From Cryptomeria japonica (Eukaryota; Streptophyta; Pinopsida; Cupressales; Cupressaceae): a stretch of DNA of 64,000 bases. Position numbers and translations under genes: made by a program. The notes beneath the pieces are model-generated. The model did no database searches, had not been told where the DNA came from, and worked only from the letters and a program-made list of their open reading frames with translations. Shown here piece after piece: positions 11,761 through 23,800 of this stretch. The DNA is taken from assembly GCF_030272615.1 (NCBI RefSeq), contig NC_081413.1, positions 556,413,136 through 556,477,135 on the forward strand, given 5' to 3'. Within the stretch, counting starts at the first letter, position 1; each line of letters opens with the position of its first letter.

Positions 11761-12268
11761 AGTTGATGAAGGTGTCACGGATGAGGAATCAGAGGATGAA
11801 GAAAATGAAGATATTGTGTTTGTTGCTGTCAAGGAAGATGTGTCAGACAAGAAGGCTCTTGTCTCTCGGTTTGATAATTCCAATGAGTGGATCATTGACA
11901 GTGGTTGTTCTCATCATATGATTGGTGATCAGAGCAAGTTTCTATCCTTGGAAGAATATGATGGTGGTGTGGTTCGCTTTGGTAATGATGCACCATGCAT
12001 GGTCAAAGGAAAAGGGTCCATCTCTCTGAATGGAAAGAGTAGTGCTGACAATGTGTACTGGGTTGATGGTCTCAGACACAACCTTCTGAGTGTTGCCCAG
12101 CTGAATGACAACGGTCTCACTCTGGAATTCAAAAATGGAGTGTGCAAAATCAAAGGAAAGAATGGAGAAATGGTGGCCACCAACATGCAAACCAAAGGTA
12201 ATCTATTTCAGCTTAATGTAAATATAAGTACATGTCTCATGGCTAAATTTGATGATAGCTGGATATAG
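11761..12268 (+). pseudogene. C1 aspartic protease
   Basis: The polyprotein-cutting protease. After an acidic spacer, the catalytic block NEWIIDSGCSHHMIGD keeps the D-S-G triad (about 11888-11930). It continues with VRFGNDAPCMVKGKGSI and HNLLSVAQL, standard for copia. It ends at a TAG (12266-12268) where Trp of the WLWH block is expected, a single G-to-A change; the frame is open again right after it. Confidence 0.88.
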
Positions 12269-13085
12269 CATAGGAGACTCTGCCATGTAAACTTTGATAA
12301 CATTGCGAAGGCTAGTAAGATCAAGGCAGTTAGAGGATTGTCAGTGCTAAGCAAACTGGATAATACCTTGTGCAGAGAATGTCAATTGGGGAAAATGTCT
12401 TCCTCAACCTTTAAAGGCAAATCTTTCATTGCTGACAATCTACTTGATCTTGTGCATACTGATTTGTGTGGTCCTATGAAAACTAGGAGTGTGCAGGGTG
12501 ATAGGTACTTCATGATTCTCACTGATGACTGCTCAAGAATGATGTGGGTCACATTCTTGAAAGGTAAGTGAAACTTTTGTAAAGTTCAAAGCTTTTAGAG
12601 CATTAGTGGAGAAGGAAATTGATAAAAGGATCAAGTGCCTGAGAATTGATCAAGGAGGGGAATTCACTTCCGGTGAATTCAACAAGTACTCTGAAGAACA
12701 TGGCATCAAGAGGCAACTATCTATCCCCATGGACTCCACAGTAGAATGGCCTAGTAGAGAGGAATAACCAGACTGTGGTTGAAGCAGCTAGAACCATGTT
12801 GATTGAAGGAAAGGTAGCTCACACCTTTTTGAGAGAAGCGATGAGCACTGTAGTCTATACAATGAACCGAGTACTCATCAAGAAAGGTAAGGATAAAACC
12901 CCTTATGAGTATTGGACCAGTAAGACACCTATGGTTAGCTACTTTAGATTGTTTGGTAGCAAATGTTACATCAAGAGGAGTGAACACCAGAGCAAATTTG
13001 ATGCTAAATGTGATGAGGGAATATTCCTAGGTATTCCACCAAGAGCAAAGCTCTCAAGTGTTTCAATAATAGGACTCAGAGAATT
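12269..13085 (+). pseudogene. C1 integrase
   Basis: It opens with the zinc-binding HRRLCHVN ... CRECQLGK module (His-His-Cys-Cys), then the core: first Asp in VHTDLCGPM, second Asp in LRIDQGGEF, and the Glu region in the NGLVERNNQ block. Small deletions shift the frame near 12568, 12730 and 13032, and a TAG at 12742-12744 replaces Gln. The core residues themselves are present. Confidence 0.87.
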
Positions 13086-13484
13086 ATGGAAAGCATCAAT
13101 ATAAGAGTTGATGAAACCTCTGAGAAAACTGAGGAAAACGGTAGTAAGCAAGCAGTAAATGAACCGATTGCAACCTTTTGGGAACTGGTTGTCAGTCAAT
13201 CGAGTACCAGTAATAGCATTCCTACACCGACAGATGTAGATGCTGATACTGATGAAGATGAGGATGAAGAAGAAAAACAAGAGGAATCCATCAAGACCAT
13301 TCCTCGGTATGTTAAGTTGAATCATGATCCTAAACAAATCATAGGAGATAAGGATGTAGGAATCCTTACAAGAAGAAAGGTCAGAGAAAACTCATGTATG
13401 AACTCTGGATTTGAGCCTAAAACATTCAAAGAGGCACATAAAGATGAAGACTGGATCAAGGCAATGGAAGAGGAACTTGACTAG
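13086..13484 (+). pseudogene. C1 integrase-RT linker
   Basis: An acidic stretch (Asp/Glu-rich run near 13235-13290) between integrase and RT, leading into the conserved RRKVRENSC and FKEAHKDEDWIKAMEEEL that begins copia RT regions. It ends at a TAG (13482-13484) where Gln is expected, with the frame resuming at once. Confidence 0.75.
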
Positions 13485-14150
13485 ATAGAGAAAAATGGTA
13501 CATGGTCTTTGGTACCCAGACCGGAGCATAAAAATGTCATTGGTACCAAATGGGTCTTCAGAAATAAACTGACTGAGGATGGCACAGTGATTAGGAACAA
13601 AGCCAGATTGGTGTGCAAAGGATATGCTCAAGAAGAAGGAGAAGACTATGGAGAAACCTTTGTTCCTGTAGCTAGATTGGAAGGAGTTCGTATGCTTCTT
13701 GCATATGCAGCTTTTAAAGGCTTCAAGGTATATCAAATGGATGTAAAATCTACATTCCTAAATGGTGTACTTCAAGAGGAGGTGTATATAGAGCAAACAA
13801 ATGGGTTTTCCTTATCTGAAGACAGTGACATGGTATGTAGGCTACATAAAGCCTTATATGGTCTAAAGCAGGCACTTAGAGAATGGTATGAACATCTGCA
13901 TTCCCATCTTGTGAAGATTGGCTTTGAGAGAACAAGTGAAGATAGCAATATCTACTTGAAGTCTGAAGGAGATCAGATCCTGATCTATGAGGTATTTGTT
14001 GATGACATTATCTTTGGTGGAGATGACAAGATGAGTCATGAATTTGCAGATGAGATGAAGAAAGAGTTTGAGATGTCACTCATAGGGGAGATTAAGTTCT
14101 TCATTAGACTGCAGATCCAACAAATGAAAGATGGAATCTTTATCACTTAG
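13485..14150 (+). pseudogene. C1 reverse transcriptase
   Basis: Copia RT with nearly all motifs: [38 protein letters not shown] (first catalytic Asp), [11 protein letters not shown], and [10 protein letters not shown], an FVDD form of the YVDD active site. It ends with [15 protein letters not shown] before a TAG at 14148 in place of Gln. Only single-base stops separate it from its neighbours. Confidence 0.9.
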
Positions 14151-14948
14151 TCCAAGTATGTCAAAGAGGTGTTGAAGACCTTTGGCATGGAAGATAGCAA
14201 ACCAGTTGGAACACTGATGGTGACCGGTTGTAAACTATCCAAAGAGGATGACTCAGCATTGGTTGATGAGAAGGAATATCGATCAATGATTGGTAAATTG
14301 CATTATGTAGTGCATAGCAGACCAGATATTGCACATGTAGTTGGCATTACTGCAAGGTTCCAGAAAAGTCTAAGAGAATCCCACTTGGTTGCAATCAAGC
14401 AAATTCTTAGGTATCTGAAGGGAACTATTGACTATGGATTGTGGTATCTATATAGCAAGGATTTCAACTTGAAAGTATACACAGATTCTGACTGGGTAGG
14501 TAATGTAGATGACTGGAAAAGCACAACCGGTGGTGCATTCTTTCTCGGTGGTAGACTGGTCTCATTGATGAGTAAGAAGCAAAGTTGTATCTCTCAGTCT
14601 ACATCAGAAGAAGAGTATGTTGCAACTTTCATGAACTGCACTCAGACAATTTGGATGAAGCATGTATTAAATGGCTTCAAAGTTCCTGTATCTGAACCGG
14701 TAAGTATATTTTGTGACAATACTAGTGCAATTAATATCTCCAAGAATCTAGTTTTACATTCTAGAACAAAGCACTTTGAGCTTAAGTATCATTTCTTAAG
14801 GGAAAAGGTTCAGAACAAAGAGATTGCACTGGAACATGTTTCCAGTAAGGAGAAGTTAGTAGACATATTCACCAAGCCTCTCCCAAAGGCTACATTTATG
14901 TACTTAAGAGGTGAATTAGGGGTGTTGCCCCTTCAGGAGGTAAACTAA
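14151..14948 (+). pseudogene. C1 RNase H
   Basis: A 259-residue open frame with copia RNase H features in order: YTDSDWVGNVDD (first Asp), KSTTGGAFFLGG, STSEEEYVA (Glu), FCDNTSAINI (Asp), and the terminal LVDIFTKPLPKATF. The catalytic acids look intact. The stop at 14946-14948 is the natural end of the polyprotein. Confidence 0.9.
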
Positions 14949-15079
14949 AAGCATATGCTCCACATCAGTCAGGTATTGCATAGTCAAATTTATTTTGGAT
15001 TGATGTGTTGAAGGATGCTACTCCTCAGGGAGAACAGCATAATGGAACAGGGAAGCTTGTGCCTCCACTTTGGCATTTT

Positions 15080-15216
15080 TGTCAAAGGGGGAGAAGATGT
15101 GAAGTAGAGAAGATATCTGCAGAAATTGGGGGAGAAGATGTGTGCAGAAATTGGGGGAGAAGATGTGAAGTGGAGAGATATCTTTGTTTATTTCCATCAA
15201 TGCCAAAGGGGGAGAT
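15080..15216 (+). other. C1 polypurine tract and purine-rich repeats
   Basis: Four AAAGGGGGAGA / TTGGGGGAGAA tracts at about 15085, 15127, 15152 and 15205. The last (15205-15216) directly precedes the 3' LTR and is the true plus-strand primer. The two middle ones lie in a 25-base direct repeat starting at 15119 and 15144. Confidence 0.75.
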
Positions 15217-16621
15217 TTTTGGCATTATGTGAACCGGTATGAGGTCATAATGACATTGTATGTTGTCATTGATGTCAATATACTGAAGAGGTGAGAACCG
15301 GCATATGTGAAAATCGGTATAACACTATGAACCGACATTTGTGCCAAAGTGAAGTAGTGTGCTTGTTCAAGGTGAACCGACATATGGTTATGGGAACCGG
15401 CACATGGAAGCATTGTATGACTATCGGTTGGTAATCTCAACTGTAGGGTTTTTGGTTGAAGTGCTTCAAGCTTGTGTGGCTCAACCGGTGACTTTGTGTG
15501 ATGAGTTGGCATGACAACAAAGAACAGATCATGTTGCCATGTAATCCTTGTGTGCATGAAGGATCTTGCATGAAGAATATTATTCCTATCTACCTCGGGA
15601 ATGTGCGAAGTCTGTAAACAGTGATAACGTGTGATGGGTTATCAACCGCCATGAAATCGGTGGACAACGAATGATGGAGATTAATGCAATGTGCTCAATG
15701 GTCAGGATTGAACCGTTTGAATTCCTTAACCTAATAGGTTTAGGGTTTATGCTATCGACCTATCTATTTTCCTATAAGGTTGATGTTGTGACTCTTTCTA
15801 GGGTTGTTGGAAAAATTTGTGTGTATGTATCCAATAGAAGAGATATGTGATTCTTGCTAGACCAAAGGAGAGAAGTGATACCTGTAGAGTGTAAGTGCAG
15901 AAGGTGAAGAGGAGCTTATGCGGATTTGCATTGGCATTGAGTGTTGTTACCAGATCATTGTAATACCTGTTGATCTCTAACCACTTCAATAGTTGAGAAA
16001 TCCCTTAACAGGGTAGCTTTAATAGGCTTGTTGTAAATCCTTTAACAGGGTGACTCAAAACCATTGAGTTCTTGAAATCCTCTAATAAGGTAACCTTTAA
16101 TAGAGTTTAACCCTTAACCGGGTCATCCCTAACAGGATCGGTTCCTAACAGAACCCATTGTATCAGTCTTTAATCGGACAAGGCTCTTAACAGAGTGGAC
16201 TTCTAAAGAGTTCAAAACAAGCTTGTGGGTATTCATCCCCACCGTGGTTTTTCCTAGTTGGGTTTCCACGTGAAAAATATGTGTGTCATGTGTGATGTCT
16301 TTTTCATGTGATGCTATATTGTTTTTTGTCTAGCAGTGAATCATCTTGATCTAGTTGCTTATATGTATATCTTTGATGGTAGATTACCTATTCATGCATT
16401 AGGTTGAAATGGAAATGAAGTACTAGATTATATAAGAAGATAAGTGTCAACCAGTTTATGCTTGTCTCAGTTATTTTGGGTTTTGTCGGTTGTACTCTAT
16501 TTAAGGACTGGTGTCACTGTTTGTCTGTCAATGCACAGTGTTTGTAGACAAACCGGTTTAAGAGTGTGTTTTTGTCTGTACCGATTCACCCCCCCCCCCC
16601 TCTTAGTATCAGTTGGGTGCT
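15217..16621 (+). repeat. C1 3' LTR, right end missing
   Basis: Starts right after the polypurine tract, with TTTTGGCATTATG where a TGTTGG start is expected by comparison with the related C2 LTR. It carries many ACCGGT/AACCGG words. From 15911 it matches the 5' LTR to GGTTGGGTGCT at 16621; the last roughly 25 bases are replaced by other DNA. Length about 1405. Confidence 0.88.
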
Positions 16622-17777
16622 AAAGCATAAATAGACAAAAGAGGGAAAGGAAACCCCCTAAGATGCTCCCCAACATGCTCATAGTTGCTCCTCCCTTGTT
16701 CCTCTCCTCTCCAAGTTCCACATGAGTGTAGTCCTTAGCTTTTTGCACTATCTATGGATGTCTTATGAAGATTCAAGATTATGAAAATAAGAACAAATGC
16801 CTATGCCAGTGTAAATAAATCACTATGAGAAAGCACCTAATTAGTCTATGTTAATTTTAGAAAAATAACAAAGCAAATGCTCCTAAATGTTCTCTCAAAA
16901 TAACTATAAGTTTGATGCATACAAGATTTCTGGATCCTTTTGAAGAAGGAATAGGATCTATTTATAGAAAAAAAGGAGAAATGGATGGCTGAGATTGAGT
17001 AATCTCAATATGGGCCAGGATTGATGGGTTTGTGATCCATGTGATGGCTTTCAACCCAATCCCATGATGACAAATGTCAACATGAGATGGCTTGAGAGGA
17101 GAGGGAAGAAGCATTGAATGTTTGAGATGACATGAAGATTACCTTGGGAGGGTTTGGTTAGGCTTGAGTTAGTGAATAAAGCTTTTATCCAATGAATAAT
17201 GCCTTTATCCAATGGACAAACTCTTGTGCAAGAGTTAGTGGGGATAACCATGGTCAAAAGAAATGAATGCTTGAAGAGACCCATGAGTTAAATGAGGGTT
17301 GAGTTAGACGGATAGTCTCTAACCAAGTGGGTGAGTTGAGTTTAACCATTAATGGTTATGTAAGAGCCATAAATGGTTTGGAAGACTTTAGGGGTTAACT
17401 TGTTGGAGAGTAAAGGCCTTTAATGCTTTTCAAAGACTTTTGAGGCTTTGAGAAGTGACTTCTCTTTGCTTAGGAATGTGACAATAATTAAGGGATAGGA
17501 TTACGCTAATTTGGAATGGATTAGAAGAATCTATAAGGGGTTTAGGATGCAAGTGGGTTTGGTGGGTGAGAGAAAAATGGGATTTTAATTAAAATAAAAT
17601 TCATTTATTTCAACTAAAATTGTGCAACTTGCATTTGTAGGAGAATGCAAGTGGGGGGGAAGTTTAGAGATTTTAAATAAATATTTATTTATTTATTTAA
17701 ATGAGGAAAGGGGTTAAATTAAACAAATATGTTTTATTCATTTAATTAACTGTTAGAGTGTGGTTTAATTAATTTAA
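16622..17777 (-). other. AT-rich LTR-like stretch, unassigned
   Basis: No gene. Read on the minus strand it resembles an LTR: TTTATTTAAATAAATA runs (17660-17770), a TATA-like TATAAATAG (about 16950), then a leader-like region to 16622. The layout is like the T2 LTR at 45243 but the bases do not align convincingly. It abuts two truncated elements, so it may mark a rearrangement. Confidence 0.35.
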
Positions 17778-19340
17778 ATAAATGATCCTGCAACCATAGA
17801 TGATGCTTTCCTCATATGAACATTTGTTCCTGATAAAAGCACACACTCCCTAGTACGCTGATATTGCAAATTATTTAGCTACTAATAAGATGCCTTCTCA
17901 TTTTTCTCCTAAAGAAAGAATATTTCTAGTTGAGAAAAGCTTTAATTTCTCCTAGATTGTTGATTGTTTATTTTATACAGGACCTGACCAAGTCATGAGA
18001 AGGTGTGTCCGAGAAGATGAAACATATGATATCCATCATGCATGTCATGATGAGCCATGTGGAGGACATTTTGTTGCTAAAAGAACAAAACTTAAAATCC
18101 TTAGCATGTGATATTATTGGCCAGCTTTGTATAAAGATGCAACATAATATACTAGAAAATGTGATAGATGTCAGCGAATGGGTAGGCCTACTAGATATGA
18201 AGAAATGCCATTATATCCCTAAATATTGGTTGCACCATTTGACAAATTGGGGTTGGATTTTTGTTGGACCAATTGATCCTCCTTCCAATGGGAAATCTTA
18301 TATTCTAGTATGCACTGATTATGTTACAAAATGGGTGGAAGAAAGGGCCATGACACATGCAAGAGATAATAAGGTAGCTGAATTCCTCTATGAGGAAATA
18401 TTTACCATATATGGAGTACCAAGAGAGATTGTTTTAGATAATAGACCATAATTTACTTCCACATTAATTCCAGCATTGGTTAATGAATATAATATCAAAC
18501 ATAGGAAGTCTACTCCATACCATCCACAAGCAAATGGTCAAGTGGAAGTTACAAATAGGGATTTAGAAGCTATTCTCACCAAGACAGTAGCTCTTCATAA
18601 GAAATATTAGTCAAATAGACTTCTTGAAGCCATTTGGGCATACAGAACAACATGGAAGACAACAATTGGTTTTACACCTTTTGAAATGGTGTATGGAAAA
18701 CAACAATGATGCCCATTGAGTTTGAGCATAAAACTCTTAGGACAACTCTGCAGTTGAATATGACTCTCTCAAAAGCACAAAAAGATTGCATCATGTAATT
18801 GAATGCTTTGGATGAGCTGAGAAATATGGTTGTCCAACATACAAAGATTATTCAACATCAATGAGCTAAATGGTATGATAAGTATATCAAGGAGAGAAAA
18901 TTTAAATCTAAATATGGAGATTGTTATATGATTCCAAGTATAAGGATATTATGGGGAAGCTGCAGACAAGATGGTTGGGCCCATATGAAATAGATGAAGT
19001 TTTTCCAAATGGAGCAGTTTGGTTGACAACAATAGACCCAATTAGATTCAAAATTTTGGTCAATGGTCATCGACTACGTCTTTATCATAAGCCTGCAACC
19101 AAAGAACAATTCCTGCAGCAATTTACCAACCAAGTGCAGACAACAGCTTCTACAGCATTTGAAGAAGTTCCTGCAGCATCTAAAGAAAACCCTCTTGCCA
19201 CAGTTCCTACAACATCTAGAGAGGATATTATGGACGCAGTTCCTGCAGCAGGGGCCTTCTTGGTCCTCAGTCTTAAATTCTCCATGCGTACCTTCATAAT
19301 AACCATTTACATTCTTTATGGAAATATCATTCTCCGATAA
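17778..19340 (+). pseudogene. A1 integrase, broken
   Basis: The zinc-binding module (HHACHDEPCGGHF ... CDRCQRMGR) lies in a different frame from the core, showing shifts. The core has WIFVGPIDPPSNGKSY, CTDYVTKW, and GVPREIVLDN with the second Asp at about 18440, then TPYHPQANGQVEVTN (Glu region) at 18510-18550. The C-terminal domain (18921-19100) reads TRWLGPYEIDEVFPNGAVWL. It is followed by a tail rich in Thr, Ala, Val and Pro whose DNA repeats GTTCCTGCAGC words. Several stops make it inactive. Confidence 0.85.
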
Positions 19341-19593
19341 TAATTTTCTCATCCACCTCATCCCATTTGATATCTATGTATGTCACATCATTCACTTCAC
19401 GTCATCTCATATCATATTGTGAATAACTAATCATTTCATTTAGTATGAATTAGTACGACTGCAAGTATGTGTATTATTTATTTTTCTTATTTATGCATTT
19501 ATTATTTAATTATGATTATTACCTATTTTGATTCGCATAATCCATGTACTCTTCCCTCTATCCTTTTTCACATGTGTGGACACATGTCATCTT

Positions 19594-19610
19594 AAGTTGG
19601 GGGGAGGGGG
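19594..19610 (+). other. A1 internal polypurine-like G tract
   Basis: AAGTTGGGGGGAGGGGG between integrase and the third ORF, preceded by an inverted CACATGTGTGGACACATGT. A2 has the same tract at the same place (28299-28310, minus strand). It resembles a polypurine tract but lies about 2.5 kb before the true one. Confidence 0.7.
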
Positions 19611-19849
19611 TGTTTTATGGTCTGTTTTACAAGTTACGTAATATCTGTCCTTGTCAAGAATGTGTTTTAATTTGCCTGATATCATTTTTGAATGAGACAT
19701 CTTGTGGCATGAGTGAGTAGTTCATCCTACCGCCATAGTCGATGAAAGGTACTAAAAAAGAGGTAAAGTATTTCAAAGCATGAATTTTCAATTCTGAAGG
19801 TTATTCCAGTCTTTCATTTTGATGTGGTAATTGTTTTGAAAGCCGAGTT

Positions 19850-22014
19850 AGCCATGGGAGGAGCCCCTATCCATCATGAACTAGTAGTTCATGACACTTT
19901 GCTATAGGATGTCCAGTGTGAACATTATTTCTGTATGTATAGGTGGATTGACTATATTCTAAAATTGACGGATTTCAATGAGGAAATTGCTCATGAATTC
20001 ATGCGCACATACAACGAAGGAGAGGCCTCTGTCAAAGAGTTAAGGGTCATTGCCATAGGATTAGTGGATAGTCAAAGTCATTGGGTTGTCACAGGAGGGA
20101 GAACTATTTCTTGAGGTGAAAGATGCAAGAAGTGCTAGGGAAGAGTTTACTCACCCAGCAAACAGACCCCTAAGTGTGGACAAGCGGGGAACCAAACAGA
20201 CATCTCTTCCAGCATAATGGCCCTAGGTTGCATTTAATGTGATGAAATATGTTACTTGTGATGGTAGGTACTCAAATTTGCATTCGGTCCATTTTAAATT
20301 ATTGAGTCATCTATGACATGGTCGAAGGATGAATGTTCCAAATTTCTTGTATAATCTTATTTCCATAAGTGCAAAGGAAACACAGAAGGGTGCTAATAAT
20401 TTTATTAGTCATCATAGCTTGATCAAATTGTTGGTAGAATGTTCTCTCAGAGATCTCTCACAGATGGCATGGGGACAGTTCAAAGATATCCTGCAATTTG
20501 GGAAGGAAAATGTTCCTGCTACAGAAGAAATTGCAGCTCAAGAGGAAGATATCAGAGAACCCTCATCTCCTAGGGTTTCTACAATGAACGAAGCTTCTGT
20601 TGCCGAAGAAGCCTTGCCTGTTGCAAAGGAAATGGTAATTGAACCAAATATTGAGCAGCCCTCCACTCAGTCTCAAAGTGGAGCGACCTCTTCTAGAAGA
20701 AAAGGGAAAGAAATAGAAACAGTTGATGTAGAGGAAGAGACCGTAGAACGGCCTCAAGCAGTGCAGATTTCTCTTTCAGCTAAAAGGGGCAAGGTAAAGG
20801 GAAATTCTCCTATAGCCACCCAGGAAATGCAATTGAGAAGGAGTCGATGGGGTAAACGAAGAACTCAAGCAGTAGGGGATTTGATTGAAGTCATTTATGT
20901 GGAAATGTCAGAAGCAGGGCATGGAAGTCAGACAAAGATTCAACCACAAGAAGAACATACAGCTGACAGACTGTCAAATTTGGCACATGTAGCAGAACAG
21001 TTTGAAGAACTAGTTGAAGATATCTCATGCCCTCAGGTAACAACTCACAAGCTCCCTTCATCTCTCACTAGTTTATCCATTGCACTTAGTTTTTATAGAC
21101 AGTGGGAGATAGAAAGGGCTAGGTTACAGGGAACTATTGATAAATAATAGAAAGAGATTGAAAAGAGAGACAATCAGATTGTTGAATTGCAAACCAAAGT
21201 AGACACAGTTGTAAACATGGTTCTTGAATTGATGCAATGCAGGTCCCCTCTGAGACTTTATACTTTATATTTGAAGGAGTAGTATTTATGTTTCAATCTA
21301 AATCACATTGTTAGGGATATCAGTCCTTCTCTAGATACTTCGCAAGAATTTTATAATGTTTATCAAAACTCTCCTACAACTGTTAAGAATTTGTTATGTG
21401 AATTTTATTTGCATAACTATGTTGTGCCTCCTAACAATGAATGGAATCCCTTACTATACATTGGTGACATTCAATTAAAAGCATTGTTGTCATGGATACA
21501 AAATGAAATCATTATGGGAACATCAGCTAAAACATACAAAAATTTGGAGTTTGATTGCCCACTACCACTCAAAGCTGAAGCCAAAAACCCATGGCATATA
21601 TACTATGACTAGCATAAGTTGTTGACTAGACCTAATGTAAGAAGCCATTTTTTACCGTTGAGAGAGGAAGCATTTCAGGAATATGAGCATTTGGTTGAAA
21701 ATGAAAATCAAGCTGCAGTTGAATGTTTGGTTCAACATTGGAATAATTTTCTAGAAGACCTAAATCTTGGTGAACCTCATTCACTACCTAATTATCATGC
21801 AGCCACACAAAGAGCTCCCAAGTATATCCACTTGGGTAGGACAAAAAGAAATAACTGGCTACCCTTGATATTTCAGCCACCTATCCTTATGTGGCCATTG
21901 ATGGGATGCAGTGTTACAGACAAACCATATGAAGAAGCCACAGAGGAATCCAAATGGACTAGGATGGAAAAGATGAAGGGGTTTTATTGGAATTTGGCTA
22001 CAGGAGGAACATGA
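19850..22014 (+). pseudogene. A1 third ORF (after integrase), unknown protein
   Basis: About 720 residues in several open pieces (for example 20329-21147, 21391-21612, 21619-22014). Early part: RWIDYILKLTDFNEEIAHEF and EVKDARSAREEF; then YVTCDGRYSNLHSVHFKLLSHL and a Ser/Glu-rich basic middle; then a helical, probably coiled-coil stretch near 21110-21240; then LLCEFYLHNYVVPPNNEW; and a C-terminal block ending FYWNLATGGT. No signal peptide, membrane segment or catalytic motif is visible, so an envelope role is not supported. Similar blocks occur in A2 (27915-25094, minus strand). Function unknown. Confidence 0.7.
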
Positions 22015-22089
22015 CAAGGAACCATAGGTCATTTACGAGTCAGTGTCCAAATAAGAAATTTTCCTCTTGCTGGAGGATCAATAAGACAT

Positions 22090-22103
22090 TAAGTTGGGGG
22101 GCA
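22090..22103 (+). other. A1 polypurine tract
   Basis: TAAGTTGGGGGGCA directly before the LTR start TGATGAGC; primer for plus-strand DNA. Confidence 0.85.
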
Positions 22104-23353
22104 TGATGAGCTTAAAAATTAGCTCTTTTATTCCTATAACTGATAAGTTTTTTCCATGTTTTAAGTTGCATATTCAGATAGTATTTGAGTCATGTGATGC
22201 ATTAAAGTTTGACTATAAGCATTCTAGATGATAACTAAACCCATTAAATCATGTATTGTTTTGACCTATTATTCTTGTTCCCATGCAGATTATCATAGGT
22301 AATATCATGTGTGAATGAATAAGTGTTATGATTAATGAAAATAGATATACATGTATGCTTGTATGTTCTATCTTTTAAATGCAGGAATAAATGAGATGTT
22401 GCAGAAGCGGTTATTGCAAGCCAGATGGGGAAACACGTCATAAAAGTAGTTGGAGACATTCAACGATGGTTAAATATTCTAAATCATAGAGAAGATGGTG
22501 TGTGTAAGAATAAACAAAGGAATATAAAGGTGACTCCAGATTCATTTATGTTTGTCTTCAACAAACATCTATCTTGTAGCACTGCCACACTATATTCTTG
22601 GTTGCAATTTAGCTGAGTTCCATGTTTTATGTGGATTAACTTCTTCTGTTAGCAGTCATAAATGTTTTTCGCCTTATTTCAAGGGCATGATATAGATAGT
22701 AGGAAGTTTGTTATAGTTTTCTTTTAAATAAAGGCTTGCGCCTCTTCTCAGAGGTTAGATAGCATGAGACAGTGTTTTTCACAACCTGAAACATTTCTTT
22801 CATTTCATGTGTTGTATCAACTTTTGAAAACAATGAATAAAAGTTATGTTATTCTAAGTATATAGAATCATCTTTAAAGTCTGGATACACTCATCCAAGG
22901 GGGCCCACTTGGTGAGTATTCCTTTATGTTTGTTAGATTAAGTTTTCCCTTTGTTGCAGTAGATGTTCTAGTGACTAATTGTTCATGTAGCCACTAGAAC
23001 CAGATCTTGTGACTGTTCCTGCAGCCAAAGCAAACATAGTAATTCCTGTTTGTCAGCTCTAAACTTAGTTAACAATTATTTAGTTAGGATCTTAAGTTAA
23101 TGTTAATATTTCCTGTAGCCATTTAGTTGTTATATTTTCACTTGTTTATTTTGAATAGATTTAGTTGCTGCAGTAGTGCAGAATAAATATCACGGGAACT
23201 TAGTGCATATACAATGCAGACCCATTTCAAGTAATACCTCCCTGGGTTGACAAGTAAATGAACTTCATTCATGGAGATAATAACTACACAGAATGAAAGA
23301 CCAATCTTTGGGTTGAGACTTTAGCTCTAGTTACTGTTCCTATTGGCGAGGCA
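22104..23353 (+). repeat. A1 3' LTR
   Basis: Starts TGATGAGC and ends about GGCGAGGCA, 1250 bases. It aligns with both A2 LTRs in inverted orientation, for example the AAGGGGGCCCACTTGGTGAG block at 22898-22917. The right edge is set by this alignment and is good to a few bases. It carries several GTTCCTGCAGCC words near 22980-23160. Confidence 0.82.
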
Positions 23354-23800
23354 AACAGTCACTATGGGTAGTAGTCTAAGACACCTTCCTATAGCTACCT
23401 ACCCTAAGGTGTGGAGGAATTGTTGCCTCATATAGGCTCCTTTAGTAGCCAATCTCCTCCCCAACCTTGATGCAATATGCATATGTTGATCCCAAATCAT
23501 CCTACTAGATATCCCTCACTACCCTAATTGGTATCGTCTGTAGTTGTATACTGCTCAATGGCCCTATCTCTCTCATCCCTAACCTCCTATAGTTTCCTCC
23601 TTAGTTTGGCCACCTCCTTCTCTAGGTCCTCTATCTTATCTACCTGCCCCTGTGTCAGATCTCTAAAGGAAATTTTATCCTCCTCCTCCTCATCTCCTCT
23701 ATTTGCAGCCTCCACCATCTCTTCATCCCTCCTCTACTACCATGGGGAATCCTATATCTGTCCCTATCCCTATAAGACACCTTGTGTCGATTGTCCCCCT
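23354..23800 (-). pseudogene. T2 antisense PMD ORF, coiled-coil C-terminal part
   Basis: Read on the minus strand, 23720-23530 is an acidic run (GDEEEEDK) then a heptad-patterned coiled coil: VDKIEDLEKEVAKLRRKL, one stop, then EVRDERDRAIEQY, ending near 23530. It is the downstream part of the ORF whose PMD lies at 42640-44000: both end at copies of the 5-base CCCCT target duplication of A2, and both are acidic and on the same strand. The remaining 23354-23530 shows nothing coding. The A1 LTR borders it on the left. Confidence 0.65.

Larger units (their letters stand above)
10028..16621 (+). mobile_element. C1: Ty1/copia LTR retrotransposon, truncated at both outer ends
   Basis: Order gag, protease, integrase, RT, RNase H (copia order) between two LTR copies, with a Met-tRNA primer site and polypurine tract at the expected places. 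The 5' LTR lacks its first half; the 3' LTR lacks its last few dozen bases. Eight in-frame stops and at least three shifts break the single gag-pol frame. About 7 differences in the first 190 aligned LTR bases by eye, nearly all transitions, make it one of the younger elements here. No target duplication can be read because both outer ends are missing. Confidence 0.92.
17778..23353 (+). mobile_element. A1: Athila-like Ty3/gypsy element, 5'-truncated
   Basis: Starts abruptly inside the RNase H-integrase spacer, then integrase, a G-rich tract, a third ORF, a polypurine tract and a 3' LTR. All parts have a homologue in A2 on the other strand (24000-30000), which proves the family. Gag, protease, RT and the 5' LTR are missing. 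The third ORF after integrase, at the place of env-like ORFs in Athila elements, supports the lineage. Confidence 0.85.

Noticed and set aside
19074-19361. Minus-strand Cys-rich ORF
   Set aside because: Antisense of CTGCAGC-rich DNA in the A1 integrase tail; the Cys pattern comes from the repeat.
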